DNA of 7,593 nt from Flavobacteriales bacterium UBA2426 (lineage in GTDB: Bacteria; Bacteroidota; Bacteroidia; Flavobacteriales_F; PHOS-HE28), in NCBI GenBank assembly GCA_002342985.1, contig DDRC01000110.1, forward strand, positions 31,752 through 39,344. The letters run 5' to 3'. The notes under the pieces are model-generated. The model ran no database searches and was not told the origin of the DNA. It worked only from the letters and a program-made list of their open reading frames with translations. A program made the position numbers and the translations under genes. Positions 1 through 7,497 of the stretch are shown here, in pieces. Each line of letters opens with the position of its first letter. Within the stretch, counting starts at the first letter, position 1.

Positions 1-3000
1 CCCGATTTCCCCACCGACCTGCCCGCCGACCCGAGCGTGTTCGAGATGAACTTCTCGGAGATGATGCCGGTGATGAACATCAACCTCAGCGGCGACTACA
101 GCCTGGACCAGCTGAACAAATGGGCGGAGCAGCTGGAGGACAAGCTGGAGGACCTGGAAGAGGTGAACAAGGTGGAGATCCGTGGGGTGCCCAAGAAGGA
201 GCTGCGCATCAGCCTGGACCTGCCGAAGATGGAGGCGCGCCAGATCAGCTTCCAGGATGTGGCCGGCGCGGTGCAGAGCGAGAACGTGAGCGTGAGCGGC
301 GGCGAGGTGCTGGTGGATGGCTTGCGCCGCACCGTGAGCGTGAGCGGCGAGTTCACCGACCCCGAGGAGGTGAAGCAGATCATCGTGAAGCAGGAGAACC
401 TCGACATCGTGCGCCTGGGCGAGATCGCCGATGTGGCCTTCACCTACGTGGAGCCCACCAGCTTCGCACGTGAGTTCGGCCAGCCCGTGGTGATGGTGGA
501 TGTGATCAAGCGCAGCGGCCGCAACCTGCTGGTGCTGAGCGACAGCGTGAAGGCGCAGCTCTCCCGTTTCCAGCGCGACGTGCTCCCGCGCGACCTCCAT
601 GTCACCATCACCGGCGACCTGAGCGACCAGACCCGGACGCAGGTGGACGAGCTGGAGAACTCGATCATCTTCGGCATCCTGCTCGTGGTGGGCGTGCTCA
701 TGTTCTTCCTGGGCCTGCGCAACGCCATCTTCGTGGGCATCGCCATCCCCATGAGCATGCTGCTGAGCTTCATCGTGCTCAACAGCATGGGCTATACGCT
801 CAACATGATGGTGCTCTTCAGCCTCGTGCTCGCGCTGGGCATGCTGGTGGACAACGGCATCGTGGTGGTCGAGAACACCCACCGCCTCATGAGCGAGGGG
901 CAGGATGCCATCCGGGCGGCCAAGAACGGCATCGGCGAGGTGGCCTGGCCCATCATCGCCAGCACGGCCACCACCGTGGCGGTGTTCATCCCGCTCCTGA
1001 TGTGGCCCGGCATCATGGGCGAGTTCATGAAGTTCCTGCCCATCACGCTCATGGTGGTGCTGGCCAGCTCGCTCTTCGTGGGCCTCATCATCAACCCCAT
1101 GCTCGCCGCGCGCTACATGAAGGTTGACCAGCCGGGCCCCTCACGCTTCCTCACCTTCAAGGTGGGCGGGTGGATGACCGGCCTTGGCCTCCTATTCAGC
1201 CTCACCGGGCATTTCGCCGGCAATACCTTCCTCTTCACCCTGGGCAACCTCGCCTTCGCCTTCGGCCTGTTCGGCTACCTGAACCATTACGTACTGTACC
1301 CGGCCAGCGTGCGCTTCCAAACCGTCACCATGCCGCGGCTGGAACAGCGCTACCGCAGCTTCCTCGTGTGGGCCCTCCAAGGCAAGCGGCCGCGCTGGAT
1401 GTTCCTGGGCACCATCGGGCTGCTCATCTTCTCCTTCGTGCTCACGGGCATCTTCCCGCCCAACACGCTCTTCTTCCCGGTGAACGAGCCGCTCTACGTG
1501 AACGTGTTCATCGAGAAGCCCATCGGCACGGACATCACCGAGACCGATGCCACCGCGCGCGAGGTGGAGCGGCGGGTATTCGATGTGCTCTCGCGACCCG
1601 AGTACAACGACGGGGTGACCGACACCCTGCCCGACGGCCGGACGGAGAAGCGCTTGCGGAACTTCATGGTGAGCAGCGTGATCGCCCAGGTGGGCGAGGG
1701 GACCAGCGACCCCATGGCCGGGCCCAGCTTCGATGCCACGCCCCACAAGGCGCGCGTGCAGGTGAGCTTCGTGAAGTTCGCCGAGCGACGCGACAAGCGC
1801 TCGCTCGATGTGATGGAGGAGATCCGCGAGGCGCTGCGCGGCGTGCCGGGTGTGACGGTTGTGGTGGACAAGGATGCCGCCGGCCCGCCGGTGGGCAAGG
1901 CCATCAACCTGGAGATCAAGGGCGACGACGTGCTGGCGCTCATCGCCGAGGGCGAGAAAGTGCGCGAGTTCCTCAAGGAGCAGCACATCGACATGGTGGA
2001 GGAGCTGAAGCTCGATATCGAGCTGGGCAAGCCCGAGATGCCCATCGCCATCGACCGCGCGAAGGCGCGCCGGTACAACGTGAGCACCTATGCCATCGGC
2101 GATGCGCTGCGCACAGCCCTCTACGGCCGCGAGGTGAGCACCTACAAGCAGGGCGAGGATGACTACCCCGTCAATATCCGCCTGAAGGATGAGTACCGCT
2201 ACGACCCCGAGGTGCTCACCAGCATGCGCGTCACCTTCCGAGATCAGACGAACGGCCAGATCCGGCAGGTGCCGATCAGCGCGCTGGCCACGCCCCGCTA
2301 CACCAGCACTTACAGCGCCGTGAAGCGCAAGGACCTGAAGCGGATGGTGCAGGTGCAGAGCAACGTCACGGACGAGTTCGCCAAGGAGCAGGTGGTGAAG
2401 AACGTGATTGCCGCATTCGAGAGCTACCCCAGGGACCCGCGCTTCACGTATGAGTTCACGGGGGAGCTCGCCGAGCAGGCCAAGCAGATGAGCTTCCTGA
2501 GCACCGCGCTGCTGGTCGCCGTGTTCCTGGTGTTCATGATCATCGTGGCCCAGTTCAACAGCGCGGCCATCCCGGCGATCATCGTGAGCAGCGTGGTGTT
2601 CTCGTTGATCGGCGTGTTCCTCGGCCTGGTCATCTTCCGCATGGAGTTCGTGATCATGATGACCATGGTGGGCATCATCTCGCTGGCGGGCATCGTGGTG
2701 AACAACGCCATCGTGCTGGTGGACTTCATGCTGCTGCTGCAGAGCCGCCGCAAGGCGGAGCTCGGCCTGCGGCCCGATCAGCGCCTGCCCATGCCGGAGG
2801 TGCTGACCACCATTGAGGATGCTGGGGCGCGCCGCCTGCGCCCCGTGCTGCTCACGGCCATCACCACGGTGCTGGGCCTTGTGCCGCTCGCCATCGGCCT
2901 CAACATCAACTTCTTCACGCTCTTCAGCGAGCTCGACCCGCAGTTCGTGCTCGGGGGCGACAACACCATCTTCTGGGGCCCCATGAGCTGGACGGTGATC

Positions 3001-3156
3001 TTCGGCCTCGTCTTCGCCACCTTCCTCACCCTGGTGATCGTGCCCATCATGTTCCTGCTGCTCACCAAGGTGCTCTACCGCTGGGTGCCGGTGCGCGACT
3101 ACACCACAGGACCCAACGGAGGCGCGGTGAAGCCTGTTCAGGCCCTGGCCGAGTGA
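1..3156 (+). CDS. RND-family efflux transporter, inner-membrane permease subunit (5' end missing)
   Basis: Proton-driven resistance-nodulation-division pump of the inner membrane, which normally works with a periplasmic adaptor and an outer-membrane channel to export drugs or other toxic compounds. The frame is open to base 1, so the gene is cut by the window edge; 1051 codons remain and about 100-130 N-terminal residues, including TM1, are missing. An in-frame GTG at 37 is not a real start. Visible parts, numbered from base 1: porter-domain segments (about 1-220), TM2-TM6 (about 222-372), an extra hydrophobic stretch (about 388-440), TM7 (about 465), the second periplasmic half, then TM8-TM12 (about 835-1035). 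TM4 carries LVDNGIVVVEN (D284, N285), matching the Asp-Asp site of AcrB with the second Asp replaced by Asn. TM10 carries VVNNAIVLVDF (N901/N902) where AcrB has its Lys. It resembles the HAE-1 branch more than the metal-exporting CusA branch, but the substrate cannot be read from sequence. Adaptor and outer-membrane genes, if linked, must lie to the left. Confidence 0.95.
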   Translation, partial: PDFPTDLPADPSVFEMNFSEMMPVMNINLSGDYSLDQLNKWAEQLEDKLEDLEEVNKVEIRGVPKKELRISLDLPKMEARQISFQDVAGAVQSENVSVSGGEVLVDGLRRTVSVSGEFTDPEEVKQIIVKQENLDIVRLGEIADVAFTYVEPTSFAREFGQPVVMVDVIKRSGRNLLVLSDSVKAQLSRFQRDVLPRDLHVTITGDLSDQTRTQVDELENSIIFGILLVVGVLMFFLGLRNAIFVGIAIPMSMLLSFIVLNSMGYTLNMMVLFSLVLALGMLVDNGIVVVENTHRLMSEGQDAIRAAKNGIGEVAWPIIASTATTVAVFIPLLMWPGIMGEFMKFLPITLMVVLASSLFVGLIINPMLAARYMKVDQPGPSRFLTFKVGGWMTGLGLLFSLTGHFAGNTFLFTLGNLAFAFGLFGYLNHYVLYPASVRFQTVTMPRLEQRYRSFLVWALQGKRPRWMFLGTIGLLIFSFVLTGIFPPNTLFFPVNEPLYVNVFIEKPIGTDITETDATAREVERRVFDVLSRPEYNDGVTDTLPDGRTEKRLRNFMVSSVIAQVGEGTSDPMAGPSFDATPHKARVQVSFVKFAERRDKRSLDVMEEIREALRGVPGVTVVVDKDAAGPPVGKAINLEIKGDDVLALIAEGEKVREFLKEQHIDMVEELKLDIELGKPEMPIAIDRAKARRYNVSTYAIGDALRTALYGREVSTYKQGEDDYPVNIRLKDEYRYDPEVLTSMRVTFRDQTNGQIRQVPISALATPRYTSTYSAVKRKDLKRMVQVQSNVTDEFAKEQVVKNVIAAFESYPRDPRFTYEFTGELAEQAKQMSFLSTALLVAVFLVFMIIVAQFNSAAIPAIIVSSVVFSLIGVFLGLVIFRMEFVIMMTMVGIISLAGIVVNNAIVLVDFMLLLQSRRKAELGLRPDQRLPMPEVLTTIEDAGARRLRPVLLTAITTVLGLVPLAIGLNINFFTLFSELDPQFVLGGDNTIFWGPMSWTVIFGLVFATFLTLVIVPIMFLLLTKVLYRWVPVRDYTTGPNGGAVKPVQALAE

Positions 3157-3174
3157 GGAGGCACCAATGGGAAT

Positions 3175-3206
3175 GGAACGGCCCCGGTCATAGCCGGGGC
3201 CGTTCC
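3175..3206. terminator. Bidirectional terminator hairpin between convergent genes
   Basis: A perfect 13-bp inverted repeat (GGAACGGCCCCGG at 3175-3187 with its complement at 3194-3206) encloses a 6-nt loop. The stem can extend by GAAT/ATTC (3171-3174 with 3209-3212) across a 2-nt bulge. It starts 18 nt after the stop of the RND gene and sits 19 nt from the stop of the minus-strand protease, so it is placed to end both transcripts. Neither side has a long T run, so it is not a textbook intrinsic terminator; the call rests on stem strength and position. Confidence 0.8.
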
Positions 3207-3225
3207 TCATTCAGAGGCCGATGCG

Positions 3226-6200
3226 CTACGGCAGCTGCTCCGGCCGCGTGCTGGTGGGCACTGCGCCTCCGATGTTCACCAGGATGGGGTCGCGGTCGTT
3301 GCCATCGCCCACGTACTTCACCGTACCATCGAGGTTCACGTCCTCAGTGCGGTAGCCGGTGATGGTGCTGGTGGGCACTGCGCCGCCGATGGCCACCAGG
3401 ATGGGATCGCGGTCGTTGCCGTTGCCCACGTACTGGAGAAGCCCATCGAAGCTCACATCGCCGGCCCAGAGCACCTGCTTCGGGTAGGCGCCTGCAATGC
3501 TCTTGCGGGCGTCGGTGCCGTAGGCCGCCGCCGTGCTCAGGTCAACGCTTGAGGGGGCGGCGTTGAGGGCCACCGGGCCAGCGGTCATCATGCCGAGGTG
3601 GTTGCGATGCCGCACGGCCAGGTAGTAGCTGCCCGGTCCGCGCGGGAAGCTCACCGCACTTGCCCCATCGGTGGATACGATATCGCCATCGCGTTGCAGC
3701 AAGGCGCTGCGGGTGCTGAGCACATCGGCGGGATCAAGGGGATTGCGCAGCTCCAGCACCACCCAGTCCACGATGGCATTGGAACCGGTCGCTGCCAGCA
3801 CGGGTGCGGGCACGGATTCGCCGCCACCGCCGTTGTGGGTATAACCGAGCGCGGTGAACGGCTCGGTGAGCGGGAAGGAGGGGAGCGTGCGGAGCTGATC
3901 ACGCATCTGGCCCGTGGCTGCGTCATAGGGCCCTTCGAGGAAGACCCGCGCGGCCACCTGCACCTCGTTGGAGCCGGTGATCAGGATGTCATCGATGGCC
4001 ATGTCGCTGGTGGCACCGTTGCCCGTCACGCCGCGGAAGCGTATGCGGATGGCGTTGCCCACCCACGGGTCAAGGGACAACGAGCCCTGTTGCCAGCTGT
4101 TGCCCTGGTTGCCGGTGCGGCTCCACGCCGCCTGCGTCCAGGCGTTGCCGTTCCAGACATCCACGGACAGGCTGCCCATTGCCGTGCCCCACATGTGGTA
4201 CCAGAAACTCAGCTCCGCGCTGGCATAGGGCTCAAGGTCGATGCAAGGGCTGAAGAGCTCTGCGGTGCGGCTGGGGTTGTTGGGGCTGCTGGATTCGGTG
4301 AAGATGTAGTTGCCCGTGCCGGAGGTATGATCGCCTGTGGGACCGGTATTGTTGGTCGGGGTGCTGCCCGACTGCAGCGTCCAGTCGAAGAAATCCGTTG
4401 CCCCCTGCACCCAGGCGCCCAGGCCGTTGGTGAAATCCTCGCTGTAGGGCAGGGCACCGATGCAGGCAGTCGGCAGGCAGAGGCTGACACTCGCCGTGCT
4501 CGTGAAGGAGGAGGCCGCTGCGTAGGGCGCACCGCTGGCGTCGAGCACGGCGACGAAGCCTCTGCCGTACTGGCAGCACAGCCCATCACCGTAGCTGTCG
4601 TTCACGATGAGCGTGTAGCAACCTGCAGGCAGGCACAGGTTCACATCAGGCTGCGGGTAGGCGCCAGCGGAGCCCTGATCGGTGTACGGTCCTCCGCTGG
4701 CGACAACGTCACCGGTGCTGTTCTCGAGGCGCCAGGTGGTCTCGGAGCCGTACTGATCCAGCACGATGCGGATGGTCGCTGGCTGGCAATCGCTGGTGGT
4801 GTAGGACCAGATGGCCGATGGTGTGCCGAAGCCGCAGGCGTTGCTCGACTGCACGCTCCAATAGTAGGTGGTGAGCGGCTGCGTGGCGACTGCCGTGGAA
4901 TAGCTGGTTCCCGTGAGCCCGTTGCCGGTCTCCACGATGTTGACCATGCCCGGGTCGGTGGCGATCTGGATGGCATACGAAGTCGCATTCGGATCGGCGT
5001 TCCAGGTCAGGGCCGCTCCGCCCGCCACGCCTGAGGCGCCATTGGCGGGCGATGACAGTGAGACCACTCCCGCCGGCGCCAGCACCTGCAGGGTGAGCGC
5101 CAGGTTCTTGTTGCCGCTCACGCTGGCGGCGGTGAGCGTGAAGTTGTAGCTGCCGGGCGCCACGTTGCCAGTGCCGCTGATGGTGAGCGTGCTGCTGCCA
5201 CCGGGCGTGACCGGATTGGGGCTGAATGATGCGTTCAGTCCTGGCGCGAGGCCCGTGGTGCCCAAGGTGACCGCGCTGCTGTAGCCGAGGATGCTGCCTA
5301 CTTGCACCGTATAAGTGGCGGAGCCTGGCTGGCATGCGATGGCCGAAGGGCTCGTCACGCCCAAGGAATAGTCGGGCGTGGCGGGCACGGTGATGGTGAA
5401 GTTCGTGTTGCTGATGTCGTAGAAGATGTTGCCGTTGGCGCGCACCATCACGCGGGCCGTGGTGGTGGCATTGTTAGGCACGGTGATGCTCTGGCTCCCG
5501 TCGTTGGGCGTGGCAGTGGCCAGCACGATGGGATACGTGAGCCCGCCGTCGGTGCTGAGCAGGATGTCGACGGCGGCGCAGCTCACGGGGGAGGCCGTGG
5601 TGCCGGCCACATCCCAGGTCACGGTCTGCGTGGTGAGCGCCGTCCAGGTCACTGCGGTATTGGGCGCCGTCACCAGGAAGGGGCCCGCCGAGCCGCTCAC
5701 CGTCACTACCATGTTATCCTGCTTGGCGCAGCCGCCGCCCACGGCGTTGTCGCGCACGGTGAGGCGGAAGGTGTAGGTGCGCGCCACGCTGCTGAGCACC
5801 TCCCAGGTGGGCGTGGTGTTGGCGATCACGGCGGGCAGGTTGGGCATGTAGCGCACGGGCGTGCTCTGGGGCAGCAGCGGCACCCATGCGGGCCCCCCGG
5901 TGTTGGTGGCCAGCGGTGGCTGCGTGGCCACTGCATTATCCATCTGCTCCCAGCTGTATGTGAGCACGTTGCCGGGGTTGGCGTCGGTGGCGCTGCCGGT
6001 GAGAATGAAGGGCGTGGAACGGGGGATGGCGCGGTCCGGACCGGCGTTCGCCGTTGGTTGGGAGTTCACGATCGCGGTGATCGTGGGGCATCCGCTGCTG
6101 GCGCCGGTGGTGATGTTGGCGGCGATCTCCTGCATGCTGTATCCGCCGAACATGGCGATGCTGTTGGAGGCCACATCGGGCGAGCAGATGCCGGCGTAGC

Positions 6201-7359
6201 CCATGATGGTGATGCCGCTGCCCACCTCCACCGCAGCGCTGGAGGCTCGGTTGCAGTTGTTGTTCTGGCTGTGGTTCCCGCCGTACTGGTGGCCCATCTC
6301 ATGCGCCACGTAGTCGATGTCGAAGGAGTCGTTCACCGGCGCACCCGAGCCGGTGACGCCGCCGGCCTTGTTGCTGGTGCAGGGGCTGTTGAGGTAGGCC
6401 ACGCCGCCGCCGCCCGTGCTGAACACGTGCCCGATGTCGTAATTGGCCGAGCCGATCACGCTGTTGCACGTGCTGATGTTCTCGCCCAGCATGGTGCCCC
6501 CGTTGTTGTTGGTGTAGGGATCGGTGGCGCCATTGAGGTAGATGAGGTTGTCGTTGTTGGCCACCAGCACCATGGTGAGCGTGGCATCGCGCTCGTAGAT
6601 GCCGTTGACGCGGTTGAGGCTCGTGGCCATGGCCGCCGCCGCGAAGCTCTTGTTATTGTTGGTGGTGTTGCTGCCGTGGAAGTTGGCGTACTCCCCGGTG
6701 CAGGCCAGGGCCAGGTCGTAGCGCCGCAGCTGGCAATCGCCCACGCGGTCGGCGCCCATCTGCGCGATCCAAGCACGCGTCTGCTTCTGCGATGCATCGA
6801 TATCGTTCACCTCCTCGTAGTGACAGGCCTGGAAGCCCTCCGGCAGCACCTTGGTGAAATGGCGCTTGCGATAGCTCTGGTGGTGCATGTCGTTGCCGAA
6901 TACGAGCGGGTCGATGAACCAGTCATCCCCATCCGGAGGCATCACCATGGCATGGAAACCATGCGGAGTCAGGTCGAGCTTCGCCAGTGCACCATCCTCA
7001 ACGCCTACGCCGGTGTAGGTGCGGATCATGGGGTAGCGCGCTTGCAGGTCGGGGTGCATCACGGGCGTCTCCACGAAGCGGAAAGCCACGAAGCCGCCCT
7101 CCGGGGCGGGAAGCTCTAGGACATGCCCGGAAGCGGCAGCCTCGTGCGCATCGGTCACCGGTGCCTGCCTGAGCAACTGGGCCATGGCGCGCGTATCGAG
7201 GACCAGGATCCGGGCCTGGCGGGGATGAATCCGGCGTTCGCCCGCCACCGAGGCGGCGCGGTCCGCAGGGAGGTCCGTCCAAGGCTGGGCCCCTTGGGCA
7301 GTGGCCAGCGTCGGGCAGAGCAGTACAGTTGAGAGCAGAAGAACGTAAGGCTTTTTCAT
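3226..7359 (-). CDS. Secreted multidomain reprolysin-like (metzincin) zinc metalloprotease with PKD, Ig/Fn3-like and MAM modules
   Basis: A 1377-residue exported protein, probably a secreted or surface protease. I chose the ATG at 7357-7359 because it begins a clean signal peptide (MKKPYVLLLSTVLL..., likely cut near A21/Q22); an in-frame ATG 33 codons upstream would bury it. Domains in order: propeptide-like region (23 to about 205); reprolysin-type catalytic domain (about 208-425) with zinc motif HEMGHQYGGNH (H353, E354, H357, H363) and a Met-turn ITIMGY (M386); PKD-like domain (about 434-556); two beta-sandwich/Ig-like domains (about 557-657 and 662-760); Fn3-like domain (about 764-855); an unnamed Cys-containing module with DSYGDGLCC (about 857-964); a MAM-type domain (about 966-1130); a module with VDWVVLELR and VRHRNHLG (about 1131-1299); and two copies of a 39-residue Asp-rich repeat (1300-1377). 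All metzincin zinc ligands are present, so activity is expected. The substrate is unknown. There is no recognisable type IX sorting tail at the C-terminus. No clear Shine-Dalgarno precedes the start, as is common in Bacteroidota. Confidence 0.93.
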   Translation of the reverse strand: MKKPYVLLLSTVLLCPTLATAQGAQPWTDLPADRAASVAGERRIHPRQARILVLDTRAMAQLLRQAPVTDAHEAAASGHVLELPAPEGGFVAFRFVETPVMHPDLQARYPMIRTYTGVGVEDGALAKLDLTPHGFHAMVMPPDGDDWFIDPLVFGNDMHHQSYRKRHFTKVLPEGFQACHYEEVNDIDASQKQTRAWIAQMGADRVGDCQLRRYDLALACTGEYANFHGSNTTNNNKSFAAAAMATSLNRVNGIYERDATLTMVLVANNDNLIYLNGATDPYTNNNGGTMLGENISTCNSVIGSANYDIGHVFSTGGGGVAYLNSPCTSNKAGGVTGSGAPVNDSFDIDYVAHEMGHQYGGNHSQNNNCNRASSAAVEVGSGITIMGYAGICSPDVASNSIAMFGGYSMQEIAANITTGASSGCPTITAIVNSQPTANAGPDRAIPRSTPFILTGSATDANPGNVLTYSWEQMDNAVATQPPLATNTGGPAWVPLLPQSTPVRYMPNLPAVIANTTPTWEVLSSVARTYTFRLTVRDNAVGGGCAKQDNMVVTVSGSAGPFLVTAPNTAVTWTALTTQTVTWDVAGTTASPVSCAAVDILLSTDGGLTYPIVLATATPNDGSQSITVPNNATTTARVMVRANGNIFYDISNTNFTITVPATPDYSLGVTSPSAIACQPGSATYTVQVGSILGYSSAVTLGTTGLAPGLNASFSPNPVTPGGSSTLTISGTGNVAPGSYNFTLTAASVSGNKNLALTLQVLAPAGVVSLSSPANGASGVAGGAALTWNADPNATSYAIQIATDPGMVNIVETGNGLTGTSYSTAVATQPLTTYYWSVQSSNACGFGTPSAIWSYTTSDCQPATIRIVLDQYGSETTWRLENSTGDVVASGGPYTDQGSAGAYPQPDVNLCLPAGCYTLIVNDSYGDGLCCQYGRGFVAVLDASGAPYAAASSFTSTASVSLCLPTACIGALPYSEDFTNGLGAWVQGATDFFDWTLQSGSTPTNNTGPTGDHTSGTGNYIFTESSSPNNPSRTAELFSPCIDLEPYASAELSFWYHMWGTAMGSLSVDVWNGNAWTQAAWSRTGNQGNSWQQGSLSLDPWVGNAIRIRFRGVTGNGATSDMAIDDILITGSNEVQVAARVFLEGPYDAATGQMRDQLRTLPSFPLTEPFTALGYTHNGGGGESVPAPVLAATGSNAIVDWVVLELRNPLDPADVLSTRSALLQRDGDIVSTDGASAVSFPRGPGSYYLAVRHRNHLGMMTAGPVALNAAPSSVDLSTAAAYGTDARKSIAGAYPKQVLWAGDVSFDGLLQYVGNGNDRDPILVAIGGAVPTSTITGYRTEDVNLDGTVKYVGDGNDRDPILVNIGGAVPTSTRPEQLP
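3248..3435 (-). repeat. Tandem in-frame duplication, 117-bp period, encoding the C-terminal repeat of the protease
   Basis: Two copies lie in the same reading frame 117 bp (39 codons) apart, roughly 3248-3318 and 3365-3435. Over these 70 or so bases I count about six mismatches; similarity falls off towards 3343 and 3460. In protein, the copies begin GDVSFDG (residue 1300) and EDVNLDG (residue 1339), and both contain GNDRDPILV and IGGAVPTST; 25 of 33 aligned residues are identical. The DxxxDG start followed by more Asp residues recalls calcium-binding dockerin or EF-hand-like loops, but the loop is longer than in a classical dockerin. Confidence 0.85.
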
Positions 7360-7411
7360 GGATTTGCGGCTTCTGATTCCAATGCAGGTGCTTGCAGACA
7401 CACCATACTTG

Positions 7412-7425
7412 GCCGAAGGTTCGGC
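7412..7425. other. Short perfect palindrome in the leader of the protease gene
   Basis: GCCGAA and TTCGGC flank a central GG (plus-strand reading), 53-66 bp upstream of the protease start codon. It could be a protein-binding operator or, in RNA, a small hairpin with a 5-bp stem and four-base loop. I found no convincing -33/-7 (TAnnTTTG) Bacteroidota promoter next to it. With only 14 bp in GC-rich DNA, chance is a real possibility. Confidence 0.25.
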
Positions 7426-7497
7426 AATACAAGCCTTTGCCACAAGGACGAAAGTCACCCTGCGCTGGGATTCGTGCCGGCCTGGTAGCTAGGCAGA

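Noticed and set aside
37..39. GTG as the start of the RND gene
   Set aside because: The frame is open to base 1 and the encoded upstream residues continue the porter domain. A start here would lack TM1, so it is a truncation by the window edge.
285..350. Short direct repeat GTGAGCGTGAGCGGC seen twice
   Set aside because: Encodes VSVSG strands in the porter domain; short and explained by coding content and codon bias.
120..473. Plus-strand frame with Arg-Glu repeats (RERERERRR) inside the RND gene
   Set aside because: A +2 shift of the GTGAGCGTGAGCGGC-rich stretch coding VSVSG; it lies wholly inside the RND frame.
1192..3210. Minus-strand open frame of 672 codons opposite the RND gene
   Set aside because: Its product is a low-complexity mix of His, Glu, Asp, Gly and Arg with no recognisable domain. 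It mirrors the codon bias of the well-supported RND gene and runs through the terminator stem; a GC-rich shadow frame.
3598..5034. Plus-strand open frame of 478 codons opposite the protease
   Set aside because: Ala/Gly/Val/Arg-rich, with no domain or signal. It overlaps clear Fn3-like and MAM domains on the other strand, so it is a shadow.
5302..7119. Plus-strand open frame of 605 codons opposite the protease catalytic half
   Set aside because: Rich in His, Gly, Ala and Val with repeated short patterns, antisense to the zinc-motif domain. Its openness follows from GC-rich third positions in the real gene.
7315..7317. Cys15 in the protease signal peptide as a lipoprotein site
   Set aside because: The preceding residues (VLL) do not fit a lipobox (L-A/S-G/A-C), and a better signal peptidase I site lies at ATA-Q.
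7360..7458. In-frame ATG 33 codons upstream of the protease start
   Set aside because: The extension has no signal-peptide character and would place the clear signal peptide (MKKPYVLLLS...) internally; it also overlaps the palindromic leader.
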